From CAYUMU01 sp964445985 (GTDB lineage: Bacteria > Planctomycetota > Planctomycetia > Pirellulales > S012-138), in the NCBI GenBank assembly GCA_964445985.1, contig CAYUMU010000011.1, forward strand, positions 39,841 through 103,840: a stretch of DNA of 64,000 nt, in the 5' to 3' direction. Of this stretch, positions 42,262 to 51,483 are shown in pieces (positions within the stretch are counted from its first letter, which is position 1; each line of letters starts with the position of its first letter). Made by a program: the position numbers and the translations under genes. The notes beneath the pieces are model-generated. The model ran no database searches, was not told the DNA's origin, and saw only the letters and a program-made list of their open reading frames with translations.

Positions 42262-44793
42262 TCAGCCTGGCAGGGTGCCGCGCATTTCCATGGGCTGGAA
42301 CAATATCCACAGCCCCAGCGCAAACAACAGCAGCGTCAACACAGCCCAGGGAGCCGCGATGCGCAGCCTGGCGGTTGGGTTGGAGGTCATGTTGGCGGCA
42401 ATTCGCCACGCAAGCAGCAATGACACCAGCAGGCCGACATCCAGGCAGAGAATCTCAAAATAGAGCACCCAGTCGGCCGCGGGCCGGCAGCAACTAAGAG
42501 TCCATTGCGGCTTGCCGAGCAGGGCCGTACCCCAATCGGCCGCGAATCGTTGCGCGGCGGGGATGGCCGTATCGTAGCTGGTAAAAAAATGGAACGAGTA
42601 ATGAGCTACCCACATGGCAAAGCCGAGCGGAACCAGCGCGAAAGCAAACCGACCGACGAGCGACGAGAGAGAGTCAGGCTGCGGCTCGCCGTTGCGCTGC
42701 TTGGCGGCGCCAGCGCGGCGACTGGCCAAGGCCGTGATGGTTACCAGCAGCGCCGGCAATAGGAACAGGGCAACAAGATAAAAAGCCGAAGACGCTACCA
42801 GCCGCGCACTGGATCCCAGGTGCCGCTCCCAAGCTTGTTGCCACTCGACCACCGGGGCCACCATGCCAGCGGCGTTGGCAAAGGCGCCGAATACCAGCAG
42901 CAGCACCAGGGCGGCCACATCGGGGCGCTGCGAGAACCGGCCGATGCCGGCGCGAGGGCGGTCGTGGCTCAAGCTGGCGAGGGGCGAAGTGACGATCAGG
43001 CCAAGGTTGTCGTGAGGACACGCCTGAACGCAGTCCAAGCAGAGCGTGCAATCGAGATTGCTCGACTTCCGCGGCAAGTGCAGTTGCAGCTCGCAGCCGG
43101 AAATATCGCCCCGGCCGACGAGGCAATCGTGCGTGCGACAGGTGGCGCAAGCTTGCGGCTCGCGCACGCGAACCTCGCTGGGCGACACGAGCGATTGCAC
43201 AAAGTTGAACTGGCCGATGGGGCAAACGTACTTGCAGAACGTGCCGCCGCGGAACAGGCCGTCGATGCTAAACGCGGCCGCAAAGTAGCCGAGCGTGAGC
43301 CAGGCCGTGGCGGCCGGCCGATCCCAGAGCGAGAAGGCTTCGTAGCTCCACAAGAATAGCGCCACCAGGGCCACGGCCAGCCACTTGTTCCGCAGCCAAC
43401 GGGGCCAGGTCCAGAGAGGCCACGTCCAATGGGAAAAACGCGCCCGGCCGTGGGCCGCCGCGCGGCGATGCAACCACCGCCGGGCCAGCAGGCGCGGCAA
43501 CACGAAAGGGCAGCCGAAGCAGAACAGGTTGCCAAGGACCAGCAAGCCGAGGATCAGAGCCCCGCGCCAGTGAATCCAAGGCAGCACGCCCGCCAGATTC
43601 ATGGGGGCCGCGGAGGGGCCAGTGAAACCATCCACCATCACTGCGATCGCCAGCAGCAGCAGCGGCAGTTGCAGGCAAAGCCGGGCGTGCCGCCAGCGCA
43701 AGAACCGGCCGACGATGGGCACCTTGAGTAGATCGAGGGCCGGACGCGGCGCGGATGGCCTTGGCGCTGTTATTGGTGGAGCGGTTGGCGTCGTTATTGG
43801 CGCTGTGGTCGCCGCGCCATCTTCCCCGAGCAACGCGCTGGCCGGAACAAAGGGGACGCCTGCGAGCAGCGTGGGCTGTCGGGCGAAGACGCCGTGGAGG
43901 TGTCTCGTGGAGCGAATTCCAGGGATAGAGGATACGAGTTCCGCCGGCCGGGCCTGTGCTCGCTGAGGTTTCACTTGCGGTTGCCTTCCCAGCAGTTTCA
44001 CGCCCAATGCAAACAGCGGCAGCAGGAATGCCAGCGAGCCGGGCACCCACATGATGACTCCGGCGCCGGCCTGATCGGCCAGGGCCGAAATGCCGGCCAG
44101 GCGGGGAACCTGCAAGTAATGAGGATAAAGTACGGTCGAAGAAAAAGTGAACAGGGCCGCGAGCACCGTGTTTTGCACGTCGGCCAGAATGAGATAGGGA
44201 AACAGCAACCACCGCGACCAACGGGGCGTCAAGGGATAGGGGCGCACCACGGGATACCAGAACAACAGCGCCGAGCCTAAGAAGCAAACGTGCTGCAGGT
44301 AATGCCAGGAGGGCGAACGGAGCGCCAGTTGATACCAGGCCGGCAGATGCCACAGCCAGGTGGCGAGCACAAAGATGGGTAGAGCCACGAGGGGGTGCGT
44401 GAGGGTAGAGAAGACTTGCCGGAGCGGGGGCCAACGCAGCAGCGGGGCGGCGCATGCGTCGCGAGCCGCGCGGGGCAGCCCTCGCAGCAGGGGGAAGTAA
44501 GGCGCGCCGAGCCACAGCAAGGGAGGGGCGACCATCATCAGCAGCATGTGCTGCACCATGTGCAGTTGCAGCATCAAGCCGGAGAAGGTTTCGATGGGCG
44601 ACGCCAAAGCCAGGGCAATCGCCGCTAGGCCGCCCAGGAAAGATAGCAGCCTGGCGGTCGTCCACCGCTGGGGGTTGCCGGCTTTGAGGGAGCGCCAACC
44701 CCGCGCGTAGATGATGGCGGCGGCGACGAGCCCGATCCACAAGCCGGGCTCCCAGGGCCACGATTGCAGAAAGGCGTCGAACGTGGGGTTCAT
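42262..44793 (-). CDS. Fusion of CtaG (oxidase assembly) and a polyferredoxin (4Fe-4S) membrane protein
   Basis: 843 residues. The first ~270 are a caa3-type CtaG domain: SPIETFSGLMLQLHMVQHML (about residues 64-83), then LWHLPAWY and seven hydrophobic segments. A linker joins a second membrane domain (about 360-843) of the NapH/CcoG polyferredoxin type. Its cysteine clusters CKYVCPIG, CATCRTHDC and CTLCLDCVQACP (about 517-600) would hold two or more iron-sulfur clusters. CtaG helps deliver copper to oxidase, and polyferredoxin partners reduce it, so the fusion could combine both assembly steps. Last gene of the respiratory cluster, 37 bp after the cytochrome b gene. Confidence 0.85.
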   Translation of the reverse strand: MNPTFDAFLQSWPWEPGLWIGLVAAAIIYARGWRSLKAGNPQRWTTARLLSFLGGLAAIALALASPIETFSGLMLQLHMVQHMLLMMVAPPLLWLGAPYFPLLRGLPRAARDACAAPLLRWPPLRQVFSTLTHPLVALPIFVLATWLWHLPAWYQLALRSPSWHYLQHVCFLGSALLFWYPVVRPYPLTPRWSRWLLFPYLILADVQNTVLAALFTFSSTVLYPHYLQVPRLAGISALADQAGAGVIMWVPGSLAFLLPLFALGVKLLGRQPQVKPQRAQARPAELVSSIPGIRSTRHLHGVFARQPTLLAGVPFVPASALLGEDGAATTAPITTPTAPPITAPRPSAPRPALDLLKVPIVGRFLRWRHARLCLQLPLLLLAIAVMVDGFTGPSAAPMNLAGVLPWIHWRGALILGLLVLGNLFCFGCPFVLPRLLARRWLHRRAAAHGRARFSHWTWPLWTWPRWLRNKWLAVALVALFLWSYEAFSLWDRPAATAWLTLGYFAAAFSIDGLFRGGTFCKYVCPIGQFNFVQSLVSPSEVRVREPQACATCRTHDCLVGRGDISGCELQLHLPRKSSNLDCTLCLDCVQACPHDNLGLIVTSPLASLSHDRPRAGIGRFSQRPDVAALVLLLVFGAFANAAGMVAPVVEWQQAWERHLGSSARLVASSAFYLVALFLLPALLVTITALASRRAGAAKQRNGEPQPDSLSSLVGRFAFALVPLGFAMWVAHYSFHFFTSYDTAIPAAQRFAADWGTALLGKPQWTLSCCRPAADWVLYFEILCLDVGLLVSLLLAWRIAANMTSNPTARLRIAAPWAVLTLLLFALGLWILFQPMEMRGTLPG

Positions 44794-44829
44794 ATTCGTA
44801 GCGGGGGGCTAATTGATAACTTCCCGGTA

Positions 44830-46290
44830 TTAATCGGCCGGGTTATAAGCGGCTCCTTGCCCCGTGGGGCGCAGGCTGACCATGAAGGCCACCACGGCTT
44901 CCATTTCGGCAGGGCTGATCTGGCGTCCATAGGCCGGCATGTTGCCACCGCCGGGCGTGCCGTTGCTCACCTGGTCGATGAGTTGGTCGCGGGTGAGTCG
45001 CGTGCCGACGCCGTTGAGGTCGGGGCCGCGCTTGCCGCCCACGCCATCGAGCGCGTGGCAGTTGCGGCAGTTCTTGTTTTGCAGCACCACCGCGCCTTGC
45101 AATTCGAGCGGCGTACTCTCTTTGACTATTTCAATCGGCACCGGCGCGCCGCTCCAGGCGGTCATGTGCGGCGACCAGGGCGAGCGGACCCCTTCGTAGG
45201 TGAGCACGCCCAGCGTGGTGTAGATCACAATGACCGTGAGCACGGCCACCGGCCGGCGGCTGGGAGCCCTCTCGCCGCGATTGGAAATAAACGGCACCAA
45301 CAGCAGGCCGACGATCAAAATCAGCGGCAACACCAGGATAATGAAGGTTTCGAAATCGGGAGGGCTGAGCGAAAGCAGCGCGAACAGCCACAGGAACGGC
45401 CATTCGGGACGCGGATTAGCGCCGGCCAGGGTGGGGTCGGGGGGACCGGTGGGGCCTTTGGGGCCCACCACCCAGGCAATGACGATCACGGCCACCACCA
45501 CCAGCGCCGAGAAGAAGACGTCGCGCAACAGGGCCTCGCCAAAGAAGGGGACGCCGCTCTTCTTGAGCTCGGCGTGGTACTCTTTGTCGTAGGTGGCCGG
45601 ATCGACTTTCTTGCCAGGCTCCGGCGGATCGCTGATGCCGCACTTCACCACCAGCCACAGGTGCGCGGCCAGGAACACCATCAGCAGGCCGGGGATGACG
45701 AAGACATGCAGCGTGAAGAACCGGCTGAGCGAGTCGCCGCCGATGATGGGGCCGCCCAGCAGCAAGGTGACCAGGTCGGGCCCTGCCTCGGGCACGCGGC
45801 CCGCCATGCTGCTGCCGACGGCCAGGCCCCAGTAAGCGTCGGGATCCCAGCGGAGAATTTGCCCGGTGAAGAACATGCCGAGCACGCAGAGCAGCAGGAA
45901 CACGCCCAGCACCCAGGTCAGTTCGCGAGGGTATTTGTAGGCCCCGTGCAAGAAGACCTGCGTCATGTGGACCAGCACCATGACCATCATGCCTGAGCCG
46001 GCGTAATAGTGCAGGGCGCGAAGATACCAGCCCAGCGGGTGTTCGTAATCGAGGTAGAGCAGGCTGGCGTAGGCTTCGTCGGCGGCGGGCACGTACACCA
46101 GGGCCAGCCCGATGCCGGTGAGGATTTGCACCATGAACAGGGTGAGCGACGCGCTGCCGAACACGTACCACCAGCCCATCGGGCCTTCGAGCTTGCGGGG
46201 CACGGGGTGTTCGAGCAACGGCGTGAGCGCGGCCTTCAGGCCGAGTCGGCTTTCGAACCAGGCTCCGGTGGTTCTAATCCAGCGCTTCAT
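44830..46290 (-). CDS. Cytochrome b fused to a C-terminal cytochrome c domain
   Basis: 486 residues. Two pairs of haem-ligand histidines fit cytochrome b6/bc1: LRALHYYAG with VLVHMTQVF, and FTLHVFVIP with LAAHLWLV, each pair 14 apart. The C-terminal cyt b helices follow (SPPDFETFIILVLPLILIVG). A soluble cytochrome c with CRNCHALDG and a distal Met (GGGNMPAYG) occupies about residues 395-486. The start at 46290 has GAGGAAA upstream; longer frame extension to 46557 lacks homology. It would be the quinol-oxidising subunit, acting with the Rieske gene upstream. Confidence 0.92.
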   Translation of the reverse strand: MKRWIRTTGAWFESRLGLKAALTPLLEHPVPRKLEGPMGWWYVFGSASLTLFMVQILTGIGLALVYVPAADEAYASLLYLDYEHPLGWYLRALHYYAGSGMMVMVLVHMTQVFLHGAYKYPRELTWVLGVFLLLCVLGMFFTGQILRWDPDAYWGLAVGSSMAGRVPEAGPDLVTLLLGGPIIGGDSLSRFFTLHVFVIPGLLMVFLAAHLWLVVKCGISDPPEPGKKVDPATYDKEYHAELKKSGVPFFGEALLRDVFFSALVVVAVIVIAWVVGPKGPTGPPDPTLAGANPRPEWPFLWLFALLSLSPPDFETFIILVLPLILIVGLLLVPFISNRGERAPSRRPVAVLTVIVIYTTLGVLTYEGVRSPWSPHMTAWSGAPVPIEIVKESTPLELQGAVVLQNKNCRNCHALDGVGGKRGPDLNGVGTRLTRDQLIDQVSNGTPGGGNMPAYGRQISPAEMEAVVAFMVSLRPTGQGAAYNPAD

Positions 46291-46367
46291 GCCAAGGTTT
46301 CCTCGTTGTTGGCCGACCGTTGGGTGGCGGCTCGCTCGTCTTTGGGCGCGGCTACTTGCCGGTATTG

Positions 46368-46931
46368 TTAAGCGCGATCTTGCAGCGTGTCTTGCAAGGT
46401 GGGGAGATGCGGGGCTTGGATTTCGAGTTGCCCATCGCGAACTCGCCACACGCAGTGATACAGCCCTCGCGGCGGCGGCCCCGAAGCGTGTTCGCCATTG
46501 CTGTAGTACACGCCCCCGTGGCAAGGGCACATGAACAGACCCGAGCCGGCGAACCACGACACGGGGCAGCCCAGGTGCGTGCAGTTGATGGCCAGCACCA
46601 GGAACTGTTCTTGCTGCCGGTCGTTGACGCCTTCAAACCGAACGTACACTCCCGTCAGGGCCACCATGCCGTCCCACGGTTGTTTGAGCGGATTGTCGAA
46701 CACCACCTTGCGGGTTTCGTTCTCGGGAAAATCGGCGAGAGGGCCGAGATTGACCCACTTGGGCTGGGTCCGCCGCGAACCCAGGAAGTACCCCAGCAAG
46801 GGCACGGTGAATGCCAGGCCAGCGACCGCGCTCAGTCCGTAGGTCAGCCAGCGGAAGAACTGCCGGCGATGGACCGGCCGCTCGCCCGAGGGCGTCGTGG
46901 GCGGGGTAGGGTTGGGCTTGCGTTTGCTCAT
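46368..46931 (-). CDS. Rieske [2Fe-2S] protein
   Basis: 187 residues. A short cytoplasmic tail with twin-Arg RRQFFRWL (22-29) and a transmembrane helix (about 31-52) suggests Tat export with a retained anchor. The cluster ligands are CTHLGC (117-122) and CPCHGG (135-140), the two Rieske boxes. Its ATG overlaps the stop of the upstream dihaem cytochrome gene by four bases. It is 77 bp ahead of cytochrome b, forming the quinol-oxidising part of a bc-like complex. Confidence 0.95.
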   Translation of the reverse strand: MSKRKPNPTPPTTPSGERPVHRRQFFRWLTYGLSAVAGLAFTVPLLGYFLGSRRTQPKWVNLGPLADFPENETRKVVFDNPLKQPWDGMVALTGVYVRFEGVNDRQQEQFLVLAINCTHLGCPVSWFAGSGLFMCPCHGGVYYSNGEHASGPPPRGLYHCVWRVRDGQLEIQAPHLPTLQDTLQDRA

Positions 46932-47746
46932 GGTGGTGCGGAGGGAAGTGGGGTTCGCCAGGAAGCCAGCAGGGCCACCAGGTCGGCAATCTGTTGCGAA
47001 GTCAGCGGCTGAAAATCGGCGCCGCGGCCTGCTTTGCCAGCAAAGTCGGGCATGCCCAGGTCGGCCCGGCCAGTGATGGCCAGTCGTCGCAAGGCCCGAT
47101 CGCTGATCAGGGCCAAAAACGTGGGATCGTTGATCGCGCCGATGAAGCCGTCGGGGGTTTGTTTCCCTTGCCCCTGGTCTCCGTGGCAGGCGGCGCAAGC
47201 CACGGCGAACACGGCCTGGCCGCGCTCGGAATTGGCGTTGGCCTCGGCGGGCGGATCGACCAAGGCGGGCATGCCTTCGGGCGCTCGGCCGGGCAATCCC
47301 CAACTGGCAATCTGGCCGTCGGACGATTCTATGACGGTGAACTCCACAAGGCCGCCAAGCCCGGTGTGCGGGAACACCTGGTAGGGGATGCCTTTAATGG
47401 CGTGGGCCAGCAGATCGATTTGATCCCGCGTGATGCCTTCGACATCGCTCGATCCAAACCCGGGCATCAGCGTACCGTGGCGGCCGCCGCTGATCACGGT
47501 CGTAAGTTCTTCCATACTCACGCCGGCGCGAAACAGCGGGTCGTTCAGCGGCGGGGCAGGTCCCAGGGTGCCATCGGCCCCGTGGCAGCCGGCGCAGTTC
47601 TGCGAGTACAGCACTTCGAAAGAAGAAATCTGACTGGGGCGTAGCGGGCGGTTGGCCGGGTCGGGCTTGCCGGGCGCGTCGCAACCTGCCAGGAACAGGG
47701 TGGCCAGGCCCAGCAAAACCAGGAAGCAAGGCGATTGGCTGTTCAC
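46928..47746 (-). CDS. Dihaem cytochrome c lipoprotein
   Basis: 272 residues from a GTG at 47746 that overlaps the preceding gene's TGA (GTGA). The lipoprotein signal peptide ends LFLAGC. There are two cytochrome c domains: CAGCH with MPGFG as possible distal ligand (about residues 50-105), and CAACH with MPDFAG (about 185-260). It would be anchored on the periplasmic face and carry electrons between the bc-like genes on one side and the caa3 oxidase genes on the other, as the gene order implies. Confidence 0.9.
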   Translation of the reverse strand: MNSQSPCFLVLLGLATLFLAGCDAPGKPDPANRPLRPSQISSFEVLYSQNCAGCHGADGTLGPAPPLNDPLFRAGVSMEELTTVISGGRHGTLMPGFGSSDVEGITRDQIDLLAHAIKGIPYQVFPHTGLGGLVEFTVIESSDGQIASWGLPGRAPEGMPALVDPPAEANANSERGQAVFAVACAACHGDQGQGKQTPDGFIGAINDPTFLALISDRALRRLAITGRADLGMPDFAGKAGRGADFQPLTSQQIADLVALLASWRTPLPSAPP

Positions 47747-49050
47747 GCGGCACCCCCGTCTTTGGTCAAGATCACCGGGGGTTCTTCGGGCAGGCCTGGC
47801 CCCACGGGAGGAATGGCGACGGTTTCTGACCGCATGACCACCACGGCGGCCACGGCTCCGAACACAAACTGGGAAACCGTGAACCAGGGCCAATCGATAT
47901 TTTCTTGCAGCACGGGGTTCACAATGCCCATCAGGCTGTAACTGAGCGCGGTCCAGAGCACCGGCATGAGCAGGCCGCCCCAGGTAAGCTGACCAGGAAT
48001 CCGCGGCAGGAACCGCAGCAGCACGCCCAACAAGAGTCCAAAACTTAGCGAGAAGGCGAGGTGCATGGCCACGCCGGCGGCGGCCCAATCGGCGTGGAAG
48101 GTTCGCAGGTCTTGCAGGGTGCTCCCTTCCATGCCTGGCATCACCATGGCGGCCAGCACATTGAGCGGATACCACAGGCCATGCCCTGCGAGCAAACTCC
48201 AGAGCACGGCCGGGATGGGCATGACCAATCCGCCGATAAGGCCGCCCAGCACGCCCGCCGCCAGCGGCCGCCGGGGCGCCAGTTCCATGTAAACCACGGC
48301 CAGCGTTACGCCGAACACAAACTGCGAAGCCACGAACCAGGGCCAATCGATGGCCAATTTCATGTTAGGTTGGGTAGCGCCGATGGCCAGGTAGGTGGCC
48401 GCCGACCATAACAGCGGCGCAAGCAATCCGCCCCACGCCAGGGGTCGCGGAATGCGAGGCAGCATGGGGAGCAGCACGCCGTAAATCAGGCCCAGCACCA
48501 GCGACGTGGTCGCGTGGATCAGCACGCCCAGCGCGGCCAGCGAAAAGTGAAACTGGTCCAACTGTTCGAGGGTCATCTCCTGCACGCCGGGCATGACCAT
48601 GCCCGCCAGCAAATTGAGCGGATACCAGATTCCCCGGCCAATCACCACGGCGTAAATCAAGGCCGGCAGCGGCATCACCAGCCCACCGATGAGGCCCCCC
48701 TTCACGCCGGCCGAAATGGGTTGAACTTCCACCGGCAGTTGCAAACGATAGCCCGGCATGCCGGAGCGAAGCACCTGCACGCCCTGCGAGCGCGACTCCA
48801 CAGGTTTGGCCACCACCGGCACCCGCGGCTCGAAGATGTGACCGCGGCCAGGCAATAGTTGCGCGATCCACATGGCCAGTCCAGTGACCAACAGCACCAG
48901 GCCGACCACCGCGAACGCCACGCTCACAAAAGCCCCGAGCGCCAGGAGCGAGAGGCCCAGCGCCAGGATGAGCGGCGCGACCGTGGGCCGGGGCATTTCC
49001 ACGCCGTCGGCATGCGGGTCGGAACCATGTTGGCGAACGGGGTCAGTCAT
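47743..49050 (-). CDS. Tandem-duplicated membrane protein with an oxidase-subunit-IV-like N-terminus
   Basis: 435 residues. Residues 24-62 form a two-helix hairpin like cytochrome oxidase subunit IV accessory proteins. The rest is two copies of a ~138-residue membrane unit at about 118-255 and 269-406. Both start GGLIGGLVMP, contain WYPLN and MVMPG, and end IDWPWF with SQFVFG. Each copy keeps a His pair 11 residues apart: H168/H179 and H319/H330. It sits between cox III and the dihaem cytochrome gene, so an accessory role in the respiratory complex is inferred. ATG 49050; a TTG two codons earlier is also possible. Confidence 0.75.
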   Translation of the reverse strand: MTDPVRQHGSDPHADGVEMPRPTVAPLILALGLSLLALGAFVSVAFAVVGLVLLVTGLAMWIAQLLPGRGHIFEPRVPVVAKPVESRSQGVQVLRSGMPGYRLQLPVEVQPISAGVKGGLIGGLVMPLPALIYAVVIGRGIWYPLNLLAGMVMPGVQEMTLEQLDQFHFSLAALGVLIHATTSLVLGLIYGVLLPMLPRIPRPLAWGGLLAPLLWSAATYLAIGATQPNMKLAIDWPWFVASQFVFGVTLAVVYMELAPRRPLAAGVLGGLIGGLVMPIPAVLWSLLAGHGLWYPLNVLAAMVMPGMEGSTLQDLRTFHADWAAAGVAMHLAFSLSFGLLLGVLLRFLPRIPGQLTWGGLLMPVLWTALSYSLMGIVNPVLQENIDWPWFTVSQFVFGAVAAVVVMRSETVAIPPVGPGLPEEPPVILTKDGGAA

Positions 49051-49085
49051 AACCAATCAACAAACCGGAGGGGATTTGGGAGGTA

Positions 49086-49775
49086 TTACCTGCCGAACAC
49101 ATACACCACCAAGAACACCACCACCCACACGCCATCGACAAAGTGCCAGTACAGCACCACGGAACCCATGCCCCCTTCGTGATGTTGCGTTACGCGGTTG
49201 CGAAGCGCCAGCCCCAGAATGGTGCTGAGCGCGATCAGTCCGCCGGTCACGTGCAAGCCGTGGAATCCCACCAGGGTGTAAAAGGTGCTGCCAAACAGAT
49301 TGCGGCTGATGGTCAGGCCGTGATTCTCGATGAGGTCCCACCACTCGTAGGCGGTGCCTGCCAGGAACGTCACCCCGAGCAAAATGGTCAGCAGCAGCCA
49401 GCCGCGGAAACTGCCTTGGCGGCCCCGGCGCAGCGCCCCCTCGGCGGCATGCACGGTCAAGCTGCTGCTCAGCAGGCAGGCCGTGGTGCCAATGACCAGC
49501 GACAGCGACAGCACCTCGCGGGGCGTGGGACCTACGCTGTCGTTCCGGAGGAACGTAAGGTAGGCCACGATCAGGGTTGAAAAGAACGCGGTCTCGGAAA
49601 CCAGAAACGCGATCATACCCCAGGTGGGCGTGGGCAGGGTGGCTTCGTGCTCGATGGGCGGCGGGATGGGCAGCCTGCGGCTCACGCCATCGGCGCCGAG
49701 AGGCGCGGCGGCGCCTGGCAATACGCGTAGCTCGCCGAGGTCGGAGCGCGAAGATGGCGGTGGGGGGTTACTCAT
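49086..49775 (-). CDS. coxC: Cytochrome c oxidase subunit III
   Basis: 229 residues with five predicted membrane segments. WGMIAFLVSETAFFSTLIVAY holds the conserved SE pair of the first retained helix, GSTFYTLVGFHGLHVTGG contains the FHG signature, and LYWHFVDGVWVVVFLVVY ends the protein. It lacks the first two helices of a mitochondrial-type subunit, as is usual for caa3/cytochrome bo-type subunits. It overlaps the cox I stop by 8 bp, indicating translational coupling. Confidence 0.92.
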   Translation of the reverse strand: MSNPPPPSSRSDLGELRVLPGAAAPLGADGVSRRLPIPPPIEHEATLPTPTWGMIAFLVSETAFFSTLIVAYLTFLRNDSVGPTPREVLSLSLVIGTTACLLSSSLTVHAAEGALRRGRQGSFRGWLLLTILLGVTFLAGTAYEWWDLIENHGLTISRNLFGSTFYTLVGFHGLHVTGGLIALSTILGLALRNRVTQHHEGGMGSVVLYWHFVDGVWVVVFLVVYVFGR

Positions 49776-51423
49776 ACTGCCAATCGGGGTCGTCAGGGTG
49801 TTTGAGATCCCAAAGCGGCCGGCGGCTATGCACCAGCGGAATCGTTTCGAAGTTGTAAGTTGGTGGGGGCGAGGTGGTGGCCCACTCCAGCGTGTAGCCG
49901 TCCCAGGGATCGTCGCCCGCTGGCTTGCCCCGCCGGAGCGAGTACAGCACGTTGATCACAAAAATGAGAAAGCTGGGAGCCTGGATGAATGCGCCCACGG
50001 TGCTCATTTGGTTCCAGATTTCCCAGTTCCGGTCGGCCTCGTAGGTAAAAATTCGCCGCGGCATGCCGAGCATGCCGGCAATGTGCATCGGCCCAAAGGT
50101 GAGAATAAAGCCGATGTACAGCAGCCAGAACTGCCACTTGCCGAGGCGCTCCGAGAGCATTCGGCCCGTGGCCTTGGGATACCAGTAGTAAATGCCGGCG
50201 AACAGGCCGAACACGGTTCCGCCGATCAGCACCCAGTGGAAATGCCCCACCACGAAGTAGCTGTCGGTGAGTTGGAAGTCGAAAGGCGCCAGGGCCAGCA
50301 TGATGCCGGTCAAGCCGCCGATCAGGAACATGGAGAGAAAGCCGAAGCACCACAGCATGGGCGTGGCCATCGAGATGCGCCCGCCATACATGGTGGCCAG
50401 CCAGTTGAAGAACTTGATGCCGGTGGGAATGGAAACCAGCAGGCTGGCGGCGGCGAAGTACATGTCGAGGGTGCGACTCATACCCACGGCAAACATATGG
50501 TGAGCCCACACGCCCATGCTAATGAAGGCAATGGCCATGGTGGCCGCGGCCATGAACTCGTAACCGAACAGCACTTTCCGCGAAAATACGGGAATGATTT
50601 CCGACACGATGCCAAAGATGGGCAGGATCAGAATGTAAACTTCGGGGTGGCCAAAGAACCAGAACACGTGCTGCCACAGCAGGGCCGAGCCGCCATTTTG
50701 CGGATCGAAAAACCTGGCTCCCAGTTGCCGATCGAGCATCACCATCACCAGGGCCGCGGTCAGCGGCGGAATGGCCAGCAGCATTTGCATGCTGGTCCAG
50801 AGCATGGTCCAGGTAAAAAATGGCATTTTGCGGAACGTCATGCCCGGAGCCCGCATTGTCAAAATCGTGGCGACAAAGTTCACCGCGGCGGTGATCGTGC
50901 CGATCCCGCTCACAATCAACCCCATGGCCCAAAAATCGGTGGCGGCCGAGCGGGCAAAGGTCTTTTCGCTGAGCGGGGCGTAGGCAAACCAGCCCAAGGC
51001 CGGCGCGTTCCCGGTGGAATAACTGAAATACACCAGCAGCCCGCCGAACATGGTGGCCCAGAGTCCCAGGGCGTTCATTCGCGGAAAGGCCATGTCGCGG
51101 GCGCCGATGGATAGCGGCACCACGTAGTTGCCCACGCCAATGATCAGCGGCATGCCCACGAAAAACACCATGGTGGTGCCGTGCATGGTGAACAGGCCGT
51201 TGAAGGTATCTGGGCCGAGGAAGTCGTGCCGGGCGTACATCAATTGCCAGCGCATGAGCATGGCCTCGAGGCCGGCAATGACCAGAAACACCACCGCCAT
51301 CAGCACGTACATGATGCCGATTTTTTTATGATCGACGCTCGTGACCCACTCGTGCAGCACCTCGCTCCAAGGCGGCTTGACGAGCGGATGCGTCAGCTCA
51401 GTTTGCGGTTTCACAATGGCCAT
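49768..51423 (-). CDS. coxA: Cytochrome c oxidase subunit I
   Basis: 551 residues, twelve membrane helices. The low-spin haem ligand lies in FTMHGTTMVF, CuB and the Tyr crosslink in WQHVFWFFGHPEVYI, the paired CuB histidines in VWAHHMFA, and the two haem histidines in VGHFHWVLIGG. These are all the residues expected for a haem-copper A-type oxygen reductase. It is second gene in the cluster after cox II, and it is overlapped by cox III. Confidence 0.97.
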   Translation of the reverse strand: MAIVKPQTELTHPLVKPPWSEVLHEWVTSVDHKKIGIMYVLMAVVFLVIAGLEAMLMRWQLMYARHDFLGPDTFNGLFTMHGTTMVFFVGMPLIIGVGNYVVPLSIGARDMAFPRMNALGLWATMFGGLLVYFSYSTGNAPALGWFAYAPLSEKTFARSAATDFWAMGLIVSGIGTITAAVNFVATILTMRAPGMTFRKMPFFTWTMLWTSMQMLLAIPPLTAALVMVMLDRQLGARFFDPQNGGSALLWQHVFWFFGHPEVYILILPIFGIVSEIIPVFSRKVLFGYEFMAAATMAIAFISMGVWAHHMFAVGMSRTLDMYFAAASLLVSIPTGIKFFNWLATMYGGRISMATPMLWCFGFLSMFLIGGLTGIMLALAPFDFQLTDSYFVVGHFHWVLIGGTVFGLFAGIYYWYPKATGRMLSERLGKWQFWLLYIGFILTFGPMHIAGMLGMPRRIFTYEADRNWEIWNQMSTVGAFIQAPSFLIFVINVLYSLRRGKPAGDDPWDGYTLEWATTSPPPTYNFETIPLVHSRRPLWDLKHPDDPDWQYE

Positions 51424-51483
51424 CGGTGTTCCTTAACGGCATTTCGATCGGCTTCCCCAGCTTCCTCCGCGGGACTCTCTCTC

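Noticed and set aside
49624..51114. 496-codon plus-strand open frame across cox I and cox III
   Set aside because: Antisense of conserved oxidase genes, His/Gly-rich and without any domain.
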